Both the position numbers and the translations under genes were made by a program. The notes below the pieces were generated by a model, which saw only the letters and a list, made by a program, of their open reading frames with translations, made no database searches and was not told the origin of the DNA. Positions 16,482-25,616 of a DNA stretch of 33,349 nt are shown here, piece by piece. Position 1 is the first letter of the stretch, and every line of letters starts with the position of its first letter. This stretch comes from Clostridium sp. Lineage in GTDB: Bacteria; Bacillota; Clostridia; Oscillospirales; Acutalibacteraceae. Location of the stretch: NCBI GenBank assembly GCA_023663865.1, contig JAMPGU010000025.1, forward strand, positions 1 through 33,349, given 5' to 3'.

Positions 16482-16782
16482 TAATTGTTATTTTATTTCA
16501 TCAAAATTGCTGAACTATCGCACGGGAAGTGCAAAACTTTTGTAAATTATATAGAAAATTTGTTACTTTTGAGCTTGAATTAAAAGAATTGATTGTGTAA
16601 CAAATAATTAGTTTAATTAGAGATATTTTTAATTTCGAAGAACCTAAAATATAATCTGTGACAATGTTTTTAAGGATAATTAAATATTAATTGAATGCAC
16701 ATTTCTAATTGGAGATATGTTTTCTGGTTGTCTGATTAGTTGTTAAGGTCTTGAGGTGTTGTATTATATTTTAGTTTATCTA
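16482..16782. other. AT-rich gap without recognisable genes
   Basis: About 300 bp between the small-peptide promoter and the rimP promoter. I see a small GCAC-GGGAA-GTGC hairpin near 16521-16533 and an ATTTGTTAC/GTAACAAAT inverted repeat around 16559-16604, but no convincing reading frame or known RNA. Confidence 0.5.
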
Positions 16783-16810
16783 TTGACATTTTTTGTAAAA
16801 GTGGTATTAT
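16783..16810 (+). promoter_or_regulatory. rimP-nusA-infB operon promoter
   Basis: TTGACA (16783-16788), a 16-nt spacer and TATTAT (16805-16810), about 80 nt upstream of rimP. The leader contains GAGAGTGGGT...ACCCGCTCTC, a hairpin at about 16841-16865 that could be an attenuator or a NusA-responsive site. Confidence 0.7.
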
Positions 16811-16889
16811 ACTAGATAGTAAGTTTATAATCTCAAAGTGAGAGTGGGTCAGATAACCCGCTCTCTTATTATTGTAAGGAGGTTTTTCT

Positions 16890-17372
16890 TTGGCAGGTAA
16901 AGGAAATACGGTTTCTAAGGTTGCCGACATAGTAGCTCCATATGCGGCAGAGCTGGGTCTTGAAATATGGGACATTCGCTTTGTCAAGGAGGGTACAGAC
17001 TGGTATCTCAGAATATTTATTGATAAGGACGGCGGTGTATCTATTGATGATTGTGTAGATTTGACACATGCTATCACAAAGCCGCTTGATACCGCTGACC
17101 CAATCAGTCAGAGCTATACGCTGGAGGTTAGCTCTCCTGGTGTGGAAAGAGAGCTGGTAACAGATAAGCACTTTGAAAAATATGTTGGTGCTGATGTTAT
17201 GATGCGATTGATTAGACCGATTGAAAAGGTCAGAGATTTTAATGGTAAGCTTTTATCATATAATGATGGTGTGATTACCGTGGCTTTATGTGACGGAAAA
17301 GAGATTACTGTTAATAAAAAAGAAACTTCATATGTAAAGCTTGATGATTTTGACATCAATGATTTTAAATAA
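16890..17372 (+). CDS. rimP: Ribosome maturation factor RimP
   Basis: RimP helps assemble the 30S subunit. The 160-residue protein shows the family layout: an N-terminal domain with LGLEIWDIRFVKEGTDWYLRIFIDKDGGVSIDDC and TLEVSSPGVERELVTDKHFEKYVG, then a C-terminal Sm-like domain. Translation begins at TTG 16890, 7 nt after GGAGG (16878-16882). It is the first gene of the classical rimP-nusA-rnpM-rplGA-infB-rbfA operon, 37 nt before nusA. Confidence 0.95.
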   Translation: MAGKGNTVSKVADIVAPYAAELGLEIWDIRFVKEGTDWYLRIFIDKDGGVSIDDCVDLTHAITKPLDTADPISQSYTLEVSSPGVERELVTDKHFEKYVGADVMMRLIRPIEKVRDFNGKLLSYNDGVITVALCDGKEITVNKKETSYVKLDDFDINDFK

Positions 17373-17409
17373 AAATTAATTATTTCCATAATGAAAGGAT
17401 GATAGGAAA

Positions 17410-18465
17410 ATGAGTAAGGAATTTTTTGACGCAGTAAAAATGCTGGAGACAGAAAAGGGTATCCCTGCAGATTACCTTTATGAAAAGATTGCTGCTGCAA
17501 TCGTAGTTGCAGCGAAGCACGATTTTAATGGTAAGGATATTGTGCATTGCGATATTGATGAAGAGAAGCAGAAAATTAAGGTTTATGTTACAAAAAATGT
17601 TGTTGAAGAAATTGAAGATCCTGATACAGATTTAACGCTTGAGCAGGCACAGGAAATCCGTAAGTCAGCGAAGATTGGCAAGACAGTTGATATTCCGCTG
17701 AAAACAAAGAATTTCGGCAGAATTGTTGCTCAGACTGCTAAGCACGTAATTCGTCAGGGTATACGCGAGGCAGAAAGAGGACAGATACTTCAGGAGTTTT
17801 TATCAAAGAATCAGGAGCTTATCTCTGCTAAGATTGAGAGAATTGACCCGATGACAGGAAATGCTACAGTTGAAATCGGAAAGAATCAGACCATTCTTCC
17901 TAAGAGTGAGCAGGTTCCGGGTGAGACACTTGTTGAGGGTCAGATGGTTAAGGTATTCGTAGCAGATGTTAAGGAAAGCGGCAAGGGCCCGAAAATTATG
18001 GTTTCAAGAACACATCCGGGTCTTGTTCGTCGTTTGTTTGAGCAGGAAGTGCCTGAGATTTATGACGGCACAATTGAAATTAAGTCTGTATCACGTGAAG
18101 CAGGCTCAAGAACAAAGATTGCTGTATTCACCAAGGATGAGGATGTTGATCCGGTAGGTGCTTGTATCGGTCCTCGCGGTCAGAGAGTATCCAATATTGT
18201 TGAGGTGCTTGGCGGTGAGAAGATTGATATCGTTAAGTATAATGATAATCCGGCAGAATTTATTGCGGCATCACTTGCTCCATCTGATGTATGCTCTATT
18301 GAAATTCTTGATGAAGAGGCAAAGACCTGCAGAGCAACTGTTCCGGATGATCAGTTATCACTTGCTATCGGCAATAAGGGACAGAATGTACGTCTTGCAG
18401 TAAGACTGACAGGCTGGAATATTGATATTAAGCCGGAAAGTGGTTTCTTTGAAGGTCAGGAGTAG
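17410..18465 (+). CDS. nusA: Transcription elongation factor NusA
   Basis: The 351-residue protein has the N-terminal polymerase-binding domain (about 1-125), an S1 domain (about 130-200: GQILQEFLSKNQELISAKIERIDPMTGNATVEIG) and two KH domains with DPVGACIGPRGQRVSNIVEVLGGEKIDI and SLAIGNKGQNVRLAVRLTGWNIDI. It lacks the C-terminal acidic repeats of the E. coli protein, as is normal for Firmicutes. NusA promotes pausing and termination. The stop codon is 2 nt before rnpM, so the genes are coupled. Confidence 0.97.
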   Translation: MSKEFFDAVKMLETEKGIPADYLYEKIAAAIVVAAKHDFNGKDIVHCDIDEEKQKIKVYVTKNVVEEIEDPDTDLTLEQAQEIRKSAKIGKTVDIPLKTKNFGRIVAQTAKHVIRQGIREAERGQILQEFLSKNQELISAKIERIDPMTGNATVEIGKNQTILPKSEQVPGETLVEGQMVKVFVADVKESGKGPKIMVSRTHPGLVRRLFEQEVPEIYDGTIEIKSVSREAGSRTKIAVFTKDEDVDPVGACIGPRGQRVSNIVEVLGGEKIDIVKYNDNPAEFIAASLAPSDVCSIEILDEEAKTCRATVPDDQLSLAIGNKGQNVRLAVRLTGWNIDIKPESGFFEGQE

Positions 18466-18467
18466 TT

Positions 18468-18734
18468 ATGAAAGCTAAAAAAATACCTTTAAGAATGTGC
18501 ACCGGATGCGGAGAGATGTTTGATAAGCGTACGCTCGTTAGGGTTGTAAAAAGTCCTGATGGAGAGGTTTCTCTTGATTTAACAGGAAAAAAGTCCGGCA
18601 GGGGTGCATATGTATGCAAGAATCCTGACTGTTTAAAAAAAGCAAGAAAAAGGAAATCTCTTGAACGTGCATTTCAGATGAAGATAGAAAATGAAATTTA
18701 TGATGCAATGGAAGAAGAAATGAAAAATGCCTAA
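18468..18734 (+). CDS. rnpM: RnpM/YlxR RNA-binding protein
   Basis: This 88-residue protein carries the YlxR signature: the paired-cysteine N-terminal motif MCTGCGEMFDKRTLVRVV (about 10-27) and SGRGAYVC (43-50) followed by a second cysteine in NPDC. In B. subtilis YlxR (RnpM) binds RNase P RNA and modulates its activity. A basic segment KKARKRKSLERAF follows. It lies directly between nusA and the L7Ae-like gene, with which it overlaps by 8 nt. Confidence 0.93.
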   Translation: MKAKKIPLRMCTGCGEMFDKRTLVRVVKSPDGEVSLDLTGKKSGRGAYVCKNPDCLKKARKRKSLERAFQMKIENEIYDAMEEEMKNA

Positions 18735-19047
18735 GGATAAAAAGAAAATCTTTTCAATGCTGGGTATGGCGCGCAGGGCAGGCAAGCTTGCAATGGGTCA
18801 TGATATGGCAGAAAAGTCAATAAAAACCCACAAGGCAAAAGCAGTTATCTTTTGCAGTGATGTATCTGAAAGACTCATAAATGAATTTCAAAAAACAATC
18901 GAAAATGCCGGAGCGGATATTCCGGTTTTGGAGACAGATATAACAATGAATGAAATTCATTTTTCCATTGGATATAAGGCAGGCGTTATGACGCTTGACG
19001 ATAGTAATTTTGCGAAAAGAGTTATTGAATTATTAAAGGAGGAATAA
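18727..19047 (+). CDS. rplGA: L7Ae/YlxQ-family ribosomal protein (L7ae-like)
   Basis: The 106-residue protein belongs to the L7Ae/L30e/YlxQ family of kink-turn RNA binders: MLGMARRAGKLAMGHDMAEKSIKTHKAKAVIFCSDVSER is the typical N-terminal half with the RAGKL...G motif. The role in bacteria is not essential; B. subtilis YlxQ binds kink-turns. It overlaps rnpM by 8 nt and ends 4 nt before infB, so it is translated with both. Confidence 0.9.
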   Translation: MPKDKKKIFSMLGMARRAGKLAMGHDMAEKSIKTHKAKAVIFCSDVSERLINEFQKTIENAGADIPVLETDITMNEIHFSIGYKAGVMTLDDSNFAKRVIELLKEE

Positions 19048-19051
19048 GCGA

Positions 19052-21499
19052 ATGGTCATTAAGGTTAAGGTTTCCGATGTCGCAGCTGACTTCGGCAAAA
19101 CGAATAAAGACATTATCGGTATTCTCTCAAATTATTGTGAGGGTAAAAAGACAGCGAACACTGTACTTGAGGAAAACGAGCTGAACATTATTTTCGAAAA
19201 GCTGACGCAGGATAACAGTGTTGAAAATTTTGACAAGTTTTTTAACGGCGATAAAAAGGCTGATGAAGCAAAGGCAGACAACAAAAAAGTTGACGATAAA
19301 AAAACTGACGACAAGAGGGCTGATGATAAAAAGAAGCAGAAAAATCAAGATGCTTCGAAAAAGGAACAGCCAAAAAAGAATGCAGCTAAAAAGCCAATCA
19401 AAAATAAGAAGCATGAGAGTCAGGCTGCTATTTTGCAAATGGCAGAGCAGGCTGCGAAAAGAGATGAAGAAAAGGCTAAGAAAAAAGCAGGCAAAGCACC
19501 TCAAGCAAGAACAAAGGGTGAGGCAAGACGTATTGATACCCGTGTAAATACTGTTGATTTGGAGAAATACAATCAGAAGTATGAGGATATTGCACCTGCT
19601 TCACAGATGAAGGATTATCAGAGCAAGCAGAAGCTGAATCAAAAGTCTAAGCAGTACAGAAAGAAGAAGCCGCAGGGTATGCACTCACGCTCTAAGAAGG
19701 AGACAGAGGCACAGCGTCTGGCACGTATTGCTGAGCAGAGAAAGAAGCAGCAGATTACAATTGAAGTTCCTGAGGAAATTACAGTTGGCGAGCTTGCAAA
19801 TATGCTTCGTATGACTGCTACAGAGGTTATTAAAAAGCTGATGACACTGGGTGTTATGGCAACAGTTAATGAAGTGATTGATTATGATACAGCTGAAATT
19901 GTTGCTACCGAGCTTGGTGCAAAGGTTAAGCCACAGGTTGTTGTAACCATCGAAGAGCAGATTATTGAAGAAGAAATTGAAAATGATGAAAATGCCGTTG
20001 TAAGACCTCCTGTAGTATGCGTTATGGGTCACGTTGACCATGGTAAGACCTCTATACTTGATGCAATTCGTGATACAGATGTCACATCAACAGAGGCCGG
20101 CGGTATTACCCAGGCTATCGGTGCATATCAGGTTGAGATTAACGGAGAGAAGATTACATTCCTTGACACTCCGGGACACGCTGCATTTACAGCTATGAGA
20201 GCCAGAGGTGCAATGGCAACCGATATTGCCGTGCTTGTTGTAGCAGCTGACGATGGTATCATGCCGCAGACTGTTGAGGCGATTAACCATGCTAAGGCAG
20301 CAGGTGTAGAAATCATTGTTGCAATCAACAAGATGGATAAGGAGGGTGCAAATCCTGACAGAATTTTACAGCAGCTGACAGAGCATGAGCTTGTTCCTGA
20401 GGAATGGGGCGGCGATGTTATATGCGTTCCTGTTTCTGCTAAGACAAAGATGGGTATTGATAAGCTTCTTGAAACAATTCTTCTTGTTGCGGAAATGGGT
20501 GAGCTGAAGGCAAATCCTGACAGAAGTGCTAAGGGTGTTGTTATCGAGGCTAAGCTGGATAAGGGCAGAGGCCCGGTTGCTACCCTGCTTGTACAGAATG
20601 GTACACTGAATGCCGGTGATATCATTGTTGCAGGAACATCTGTAGGTAAAATCAGAGCAATGACCGATTATCACGGTAAGCCAATTGAGAGTGCCGGACC
20701 GTCTGTACCTGTAGAAATTATGGGTCTTGACAGTGCACCTATGAGCGGTGACGAATTCAATGCCGTATCGGATGAAAAGCTTGCAAGAACCCTTGTTGAG
20801 CAGAGAAAGACAAAGGCGAAGGAGGAGGAGTTCAAGCTCTTCCAGAAGGTTACGCTTGATACCTTGTTTGACACCCTTCAAGAGGGTGAAATGAAGGAAC
20901 TCAACATCATCATCAAGGCTGATGTTCAGGGCTCTGTTGAGGCGGTTAAGCAGTCATTGTTAAAGATAGAAAATGACGAGGTTAATGTTAAAATTGTTCA
21001 TGGTGCAGTAGGTGCTGTAAACGAAAGTGACGTTATGCTTGCCAATGCATCAAATGCCATTATTGTAGGCTTCAACACAACGGTTGATCAAATTGCAGCT
21101 GACAGTGCAAGCCGTGATGGTATTGAGATTAAGAGCTATGATATTATCTATGATGCGATTGAGGATATTGAAAGAGCAATGCGCGGTATGAGAGCGCCAA
21201 AATATCGTAATGTGGATACCGGTGAGGTTGAGGTTAGAGAGGTTTACAAAATTTCTTCTGCAGGTACCATTGCAGGTTCACTCGTTACAACTGGTACCAT
21301 CAGACGTGATGGAAAGGTTAAGGTTGTCAGAAACGGCAAGGAAATTGCGGATGTTAAGCTGGCAAACTTAAAGAGATTTAAGGACGAGGTTAAGGAGGTT
21401 TCATCAGGCTATGAATGCGGTATCAGTCTTGAGGGCTGGGACGATATTCAGGCAGGTGATATTCTTCAGGCCTATATTATTGAGGAATACAGGGATTAA
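19052..21499 (+). CDS. infB: Translation initiation factor IF-2
   Basis: The 815-residue GTPase delivers initiator tRNA to the 30S subunit. A first IF2-N module lies at about 1-50, followed by a long Lys/Asp-rich linker (about 65-230, with repeated DDKK/DDKRAD units) and a second IF2-N module (about 235-285, [21 protein letters not shown]). The G domain has GHVDHGKT at 326-333, DTPGH at 372-376 and NKMD at 426-429, and the C-terminal domains end in [20 protein letters not shown] precedes the ATG. rbfA starts 2 nt after the stop. Confidence 0.98.
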   Translation: MVIKVKVSDVAADFGKTNKDIIGILSNYCEGKKTANTVLEENELNIIFEKLTQDNSVENFDKFFNGDKKADEAKADNKKVDDKKTDDKRADDKKKQKNQDASKKEQPKKNAAKKPIKNKKHESQAAILQMAEQAAKRDEEKAKKKAGKAPQARTKGEARRIDTRVNTVDLEKYNQKYEDIAPASQMKDYQSKQKLNQKSKQYRKKKPQGMHSRSKKETEAQRLARIAEQRKKQQITIEVPEEITVGELANMLRMTATEVIKKLMTLGVMATVNEVIDYDTAEIVATELGAKVKPQVVVTIEEQIIEEEIENDENAVVRPPVVCVMGHVDHGKTSILDAIRDTDVTSTEAGGITQAIGAYQVEINGEKITFLDTPGHAAFTAMRARGAMATDIAVLVVAADDGIMPQTVEAINHAKAAGVEIIVAINKMDKEGANPDRILQQLTEHELVPEEWGGDVICVPVSAKTKMGIDKLLETILLVAEMGELKANPDRSAKGVVIEAKLDKGRGPVATLLVQNGTLNAGDIIVAGTSVGKIRAMTDYHGKPIESAGPSVPVEIMGLDSAPMSGDEFNAVSDEKLARTLVEQRKTKAKEEEFKLFQKVTLDTLFDTLQEGEMKELNIIIKADVQGSVEAVKQSLLKIENDEVNVKIVHGAVGAVNESDVMLANASNAIIVGFNTTVDQIAADSASRDGIEIKSYDIIYDAIEDIERAMRGMRAPKYRNVDTGEVEVREVYKISSAGTIAGSLVTTGTIRRDGKVKVVRNGKEIADVKLANLKRFKDEVKEVSSGYECGISLEGWDDIQAGDILQAYIIEEYRD

Positions 21500-21501
21500 T
21501 T

Positions 21502-21849
21502 ATGGCTGGATTTCATATTGACAGAATATCAGAGGATATAAAAAGAGAAATTATATCTATTATGCGTGAGCTTAAAGACCCAAGAATCAGCGGTATGCTG
21601 ACTGTAGTTAAGGTTGAGGTAAGCGGTGATTTAAGCTACGCTAAGGTATACATTAGTGCTATGGAGGGTATTGAAGCTGCAAAAAGCTCTGTGAAGGGGC
21701 TTGAAAGTGCCGGCGGTTATATCAGAAAACAGCTTGGTGCCAGACTTCACCTCCGTAAGAGCCCTGAGCTTAAATTTATTGCAGATGATTCTATAGCAAA
21801 GGGTATGGATTTATTTGAAAAAATCAAGGAAATAAGTAATGAGAATTGA
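21502..21849 (+). CDS. rbfA: 30S ribosome-binding factor RbfA
   Basis: The 115-residue protein has the RbfA hallmarks: RISEDIKREIISIMRELKDPRISGMLTVVKVEVSGDLSYAKVYIS and LRKSPELKFIADDSI. It acts in late maturation of the 16S rRNA 5' end and cold adaptation. It overlaps the next gene, nrnA, by 11 nt, indicating translational coupling. Length is standard. Confidence 0.97.
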   Translation: MAGFHIDRISEDIKREIISIMRELKDPRISGMLTVVKVEVSGDLSYAKVYISAMEGIEAAKSSVKGLESAGGYIRKQLGARLHLRKSPELKFIADDSIAKGMDLFEKIKEISNEN

Positions 21850-22777
21850 TGTTAATCAGTGTGCAGATTTGCTCAAAGAGAAAGATAATATTTTGATTTT
21901 GACCCATGCTCATCCTGATGGAGATACCTTGGGATGCGGTTTTGCTCTGTGCAGAGCGCTTATGAAAATCGGCAAGATTTGTTCTGTAATGAATGAAGAT
22001 TCTATTCCGAATAAATATAACTATCTCTTTGAGGATATTGCACCTATGAAATTTAAGCCTGACTTTGTTGTTGCCGTAGATGTGGCGACGGAGAATTTGT
22101 TGGGCAAGCTTGAGGGTGAATATCATATTGATTTGTGTATTGACCATCATTCTACCAATACAGAGTATGCTGACAAGCTGCTGTTAAAGGATGTACCGGC
22201 AGCCTGTCAGATTGTGTATGAAGTTATTATGGCTATGCAGGTTGAATTTGACTGCCATATGGCGGACTGTCTGTATACAGGCTTGAGTACGGATACAGGC
22301 TGTTTCAGGTATGCTTCAACAACAGCTGAGACATACCGCATAGCAGCAGATTTAATAGAGCATGGTGCAAATAACGGTGCAATTAATAAGGCAATGTTTG
22401 AAACCAAAACTAAGACCTATGCAAGCCTTGAAAGACTGGCACTGGAGTCGATGGAGTTTTATGACAATGACAGGATTGCGATTATAACAATTACCCAAAA
22501 TATGTATAAGGCAACCGGCTCCAACGAACAGGAAATAGAGCCTATTCCGTCACTGACAAGACAGATTGAGGGTGTAGAGGCAGGAATTACAATTAAGGAA
22601 AAGCCGGATGGCACCTGTAAGGCATCCATCAGAACCTTTGAAAAGGTGAATGCTGCGCAGCTGGCGAAATGCTTTGGCGGCGGCGGGCATCCTCAGGCTG
22701 CTGCCTGCAGATTTGACTGCGGCGTTGATGAGGCGAAGCAAATGCTTGTTAAGAAATGTGGGGAGCTGCTTAAATGA
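21839..22777 (+). CDS. nrnA: NrnA-type DHH/DHHA1 oligoribonuclease and pAp phosphatase
   Basis: The 312-residue DHH-family phosphoesterase degrades oligoribonucleotides of a few residues and removes the 3' phosphate of pAp. The metal-binding motifs are clear: THAHPDGDT (22-30), a DxATE segment, CIDHHSTN (about 100-107) and the DHHA1 motif GGGGHPQAAACRF near 280. Length and domain order match NrnA of B. subtilis. It follows the usual gene order rbfA-nrnA-truB and overlaps both neighbours (11 nt and 4 nt). Confidence 0.93.
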   Translation: MRIDVNQCADLLKEKDNILILTHAHPDGDTLGCGFALCRALMKIGKICSVMNEDSIPNKYNYLFEDIAPMKFKPDFVVAVDVATENLLGKLEGEYHIDLCIDHHSTNTEYADKLLLKDVPAACQIVYEVIMAMQVEFDCHMADCLYTGLSTDTGCFRYASTTAETYRIAADLIEHGANNGAINKAMFETKTKTYASLERLALESMEFYDNDRIAIITITQNMYKATGSNEQEIEPIPSLTRQIEGVEAGITIKEKPDGTCKASIRTFEKVNAAQLAKCFGGGGHPQAAACRFDCGVDEAKQMLVKKCGELLK

Positions 22778-23682
22778 CCGGCATAATTTGTATCTGCAAG
22801 GAGCAGGATATAACCTCTTTCGGTGTTGTAGCCAAGGTAAGAGGAATTACAAGAGAACGCAAGGCAGGGCATACAGGCACGCTGGACCCTATGGCGACAG
22901 GCGTTCTGCCGATTATGCTTGGCGGTGCAACAAGGTTTCTTGATTTTCTGCCGGAAAGTGATAAGGGATACAGAGCCGGCTTTATTCTTGGAAAGACTAC
23001 GGATACCCTTGACATTACCGGTAATTTGACCGGTGAATATTCCGTAAATGTATCAGACGATGACGTTCGCTTGGTACTGAAAAAGTTTAAGGGTATTATA
23101 TCGCAGGTACCGCCTATGTATTCCGCAGTGTCTGTTGACGGAAAACGACTTTATGACCTTGCACGGCAGGGGATAGAGGTTGAGCGTCAGGCAAGAGAGG
23201 TTGAAATCAAAAAGCTGGAGCTGTCCGATATTAGAGTGAATGATACAGGCAGGGAATATGTGATTGATGTGGTTTGCTCCAAAGGAACCTATATTCGTTC
23301 TCTGATTGATGATGTCGGTAAAATGCTTGGCTGTGGTGCGGTTATGACATCGCTTACAAGAACACTTGCTATGGGCTTTGACCTTGCACATTGTGTAACG
23401 CTGGAAGAGCTTCAGTACAGAAAAGATAATCATTTGGGCTTTGAAGATGTTTTAATTGATATGGAAAAAATATTTGAGCCCTATGATTTTGTATATGTTT
23501 CAAGTGCACAGGCTAAAAGATTCAGCAATGGGGGCAGTCTTGCTCTTGACAGAATTAAGAAAAAAACGACTGACGGCCTTTATCGTGTTTATTCTCCCGA
23601 CGGCTTGTTTTTAGGCTTGGGAGAGGCAGACACCGATAGGGGTGAGCTGCTGGTAAAAAGGCTGTTGGTTAAGCGAGATTAA
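22774..23682 (+). CDS. truB: tRNA pseudouridine(55) synthase TruB
   Basis: The 302-residue enzyme makes pseudouridine 55 in the T-loop of tRNAs. The catalytic aspartate is Asp38 in GHTGTLDPMATGVLPIMLG. Other TruB segments are KGYRAGFILGKTTDTLDITG, QVPPMYSAVSVDGKRLYDLARQG and CSKGTYIRSLIDDVG. A C-terminal PUA-like region completes the protein. The ATG overlaps the nrnA stop (ATGA, 4 nt). ribF starts 2 nt after its end. Confidence 0.97.
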   Translation: MTGIICICKEQDITSFGVVAKVRGITRERKAGHTGTLDPMATGVLPIMLGGATRFLDFLPESDKGYRAGFILGKTTDTLDITGNLTGEYSVNVSDDDVRLVLKKFKGIISQVPPMYSAVSVDGKRLYDLARQGIEVERQAREVEIKKLELSDIRVNDTGREYVIDVVCSKGTYIRSLIDDVGKMLGCGAVMTSLTRTLAMGFDLAHCVTLEELQYRKDNHLGFEDVLIDMEKIFEPYDFVYVSSAQAKRFSNGGSLALDRIKKKTTDGLYRVYSPDGLFLGLGEADTDRGELLVKRLLVKRD

Positions 23683-23684
23683 GT

Positions 23685-24500
23685 ATGACTAGTGATAATA
23701 ATAAAAAAAGAATAGCAGTTGCATTGGGTGATTTTGACGGAATGCATCGTGCACATCAGACTGTTATTACCGGTGCAGAAGATGTAATTATTTATTGTGT
23801 TCACAATAAGTTTTCCTTAATGCAGAAAAGCATATTTGATAAGCGTTTTCCAAACGTTGTTTATGCTGATTTTGACAATATTAAAAATATGGACGGCAAA
23901 GATTTTATTGAAAATATTTTGCTGGGTGAATTCCATGCCGGTATGGTGCTGTGCGGATTTAACTGCCGTTTTGGTAAAATGGCGTCATGGTCTGCTATGG
24001 ATATGCGAGAATATCTGGAGGGCAGAGATGTCTGGGTAAGAATTCTTGAGCATTTGGATTTTGAGGGTGAGCCGATTTCATCTACAAGAATCAGGAATGC
24101 GATTGCCGACGGAAATATCGAAAAAGCGAATGAAATGCTGGGTTACCACTTTACCTTTGAAGGACCGGTTATTGAGGGTGACAAGAGGGGAAGGACAATC
24201 GGTTTTCCCACAATAAATCAAAATTATCCCGAGGGGCTGACTCCGATAAAATTCGGTGTTTACGAGAGCAGAACATTTGTGAATGATAAGGCGTACAAGT
24301 CCTTTACCAATATAGGTGTCAGACCTACCTGGAGAGTGAATAACACGCTTTGCGAGACGCATATTTTTGGTTTTAATGGTAATCTTTATAATCAAAATGT
24401 TAGAATAGAGCTTGTTAGATATCTCAGAGAAGAAAAGGAATTCAAAAATATTGATGAATTGGAGGCACAGCTCATTCATGATAAAAGCAGTATTATTTGA
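23685..24500 (+). CDS. ribF: Riboflavin kinase/FAD synthetase RibF, compact form
   Basis: RibF makes FMN and FAD from riboflavin. The adenylyltransferase domain shows GDFDGMHRAHQ (15-25; the usual form is G.FDGVH.GHQ), GFNCRFG and ISSTRIRNAI. The kinase domain has FEGPVIEGDKRGRTIGFPTIN and FTNIGVRPT. At 271 residues it is about 40 shorter than common RibF, the loss falling in the N-terminal domain after the first motif, where the TFDPHP-type segment is not recognisable. FAD synthetase activity is therefore less certain than riboflavin kinase activity. The HAD gene begins inside its 3' end (23-nt overlap). Confidence 0.87.
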   Translation: MTSDNNKKRIAVALGDFDGMHRAHQTVITGAEDVIIYCVHNKFSLMQKSIFDKRFPNVVYADFDNIKNMDGKDFIENILLGEFHAGMVLCGFNCRFGKMASWSAMDMREYLEGRDVWVRILEHLDFEGEPISSTRIRNAIADGNIEKANEMLGYHFTFEGPVIEGDKRGRTIGFPTINQNYPEGLTPIKFGVYESRTFVNDKAYKSFTNIGVRPTWRVNNTLCETHIFGFNGNLYNQNVRIELVRYLREEKEFKNIDELEAQLIHDKSSII

Positions 24501-25158
24501 TTTTGATGAAACTCTGCAGGACAGAACTGCTGCCTTTGAAGAATATATGGATGGCTTTATGGCTGCATTCTGTGCTGATATAAGTGCAGAGGAAATTGAA
24601 AAAAGAAAAGAGGATATGCGTATTACCGGTAACGGCGGTTATGTAACGCATAATGGATATGCCGATCGTGCGGAATGGTATGCGGATTTAATTGGACGCT
24701 GGAATTGGAAAAATGCTCCGTCAAGTACTGTTCTCGCAAATCACTATGATGAAAAATTCGGCGACTATAATGTTATTTTCCCTGATTCTCCAAAGCTTCT
24801 TAATGAGCTTAAAAGCAGGGGTTATTTAGTTGGTGTCATCACCAATGGTCCGTCAATACTCCAAAATCATAAAATGGATACCAGCGGACTGAGACCGTAT
24901 TGTGATATTGTGGTTGTCAGCGGTGATATTGATATCCATAAGCCCGATCCTGAAATTTTCAGATACACGGCAGACCAGCTGGGACTGAAGCCCGAGGAAT
25001 GTGTTTACGTAGGCGATCATCCGATTAATGATATAAAAGGTGCAGTTGCGTCAGGTATGCATGCAATCCGTATGAATTACGGTTGGTTTAAGGACCAGGA
25101 CCTGAGAGAGGATGTACCCGTCATTGAAACTATCATTGACGTATTAAAATATGTATAA
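24478..25158 (+). CDS. HAD-family hydrolase (phosphatase-like)
   Basis: The protein starts MIKAVLFDFDETLQDRTAAF, the HAD motif I with nucleophile Asp8 and acid/base Asp10; motif II is VITNGPS and motifs III-IV are HKPDPEIF and YVGDHPINDI. Starting at 24478 gives 226 residues; upstream in-frame ATGs at 24412 and 24454 would put 8-22 extra residues before motif I and lack ribosome sites, whereas GGAGG lies 12 nt before 24478, a slightly long spacing. An alpha-helical cap follows motif I. It overlaps ribF; a flavin-related phosphatase role is possible but unproven. Confidence 0.85.
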   Translation: MIKAVLFDFDETLQDRTAAFEEYMDGFMAAFCADISAEEIEKRKEDMRITGNGGYVTHNGYADRAEWYADLIGRWNWKNAPSSTVLANHYDEKFGDYNVIFPDSPKLLNELKSRGYLVGVITNGPSILQNHKMDTSGLRPYCDIVVVSGDIDIHKPDPEIFRYTADQLGLKPEECVYVGDHPINDIKGAVASGMHAIRMNYGWFKDQDLREDVPVIETIIDVLKYV

Positions 25159-25202
25159 CAAGTATAATTGTGTGCCGGAGTGACTGTGTATAAAAATAAA
25201 AC

Positions 25203-25231
25203 TTGACACACAGCATTATATTTGGTATAAT
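25203..25231 (+). promoter_or_regulatory. rpsF-ssb-rpsR promoter (perfect consensus)
   Basis: TTGACA (25203-25208), a 17-nt spacer and TATAAT (25226-25231): a full sigma-A consensus match, starting transcription near 25238. Confidence 0.85.
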
Positions 25232-25237
25232 ACACAA

Positions 25238-25283
25238 GCCTTTGTAATCAAAGGCAATCCTTGTCTGCATTTCGTGTGCAGAC
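25238..25283 (+). promoter_or_regulatory. Two-hairpin leader of rpsF
   Basis: GCCTTTG-TAAT-CAAAGGC (25238-25255) starts at the predicted transcript end; GTCTGCA and TGCAGAC (25263-25269/25277-25283) form the second stem. rpsF leaders in many bacteria bind the S6:S18 complex. I do not see the CCG-containing motif described for that leader, so the class is uncertain. Confidence 0.5.
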
Positions 25284-25311
25284 CATAATGTCCAGAAGGA
25301 GGTGCTAAAGA

Positions 25312-25602
25312 ATGGCATTAAGAAATTATGAAATCGTAATGGTTTTCTCCGTTGCTAATGGAGAGGATGCAGTTGAAGGTCTTAAAAAGAAATTTACAGA
25401 TCTTATCAGCAAAAATGGCACTCTTGGCGAAGTTGAGGAATGGGGTAAGCGCAAGCTTGCATATCCTATCAACTACGAAAATGAGGGCTATTACATGGTT
25501 ATTAATTTCTCTTGCGAGGAGTCTTTCCCTGCAGAGCTTGACCGTGTAATTAACATCACAGATGGCGTTCTTCGTTCATTGATCGTTGCTAAAGGCGAGT
25601 AA
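25312..25602 (+). CDS. rpsF: 30S ribosomal protein S6
   Basis: The 96-residue protein begins MALRNYEIVMVFSV and contains EEWGKRKLAYPINYENEGYYMVINF, typical of S6. It binds S18 on the 30S platform. AAGGAGGTG lies upstream of the ATG. First gene of the conserved rpsF-ssb-rpsR operon with the S18 gene two positions downstream; spacing to ssb is 14 nt. Confidence 0.98.
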   Translation: MALRNYEIVMVFSVANGEDAVEGLKKKFTDLISKNGTLGEVEEWGKRKLAYPINYENEGYYMVINFSCEESFPAELDRVINITDGVLRSLIVAKGE

Positions 25603-25616
25603 TAGGAGGGCTTTAA

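Noticed and set aside
25238..25283. Canonical S6:S18-binding leader
   Set aside because: Two hairpins are present, but the CCG-containing internal loop described for this leader was not seen, so only a generic leader is reported.
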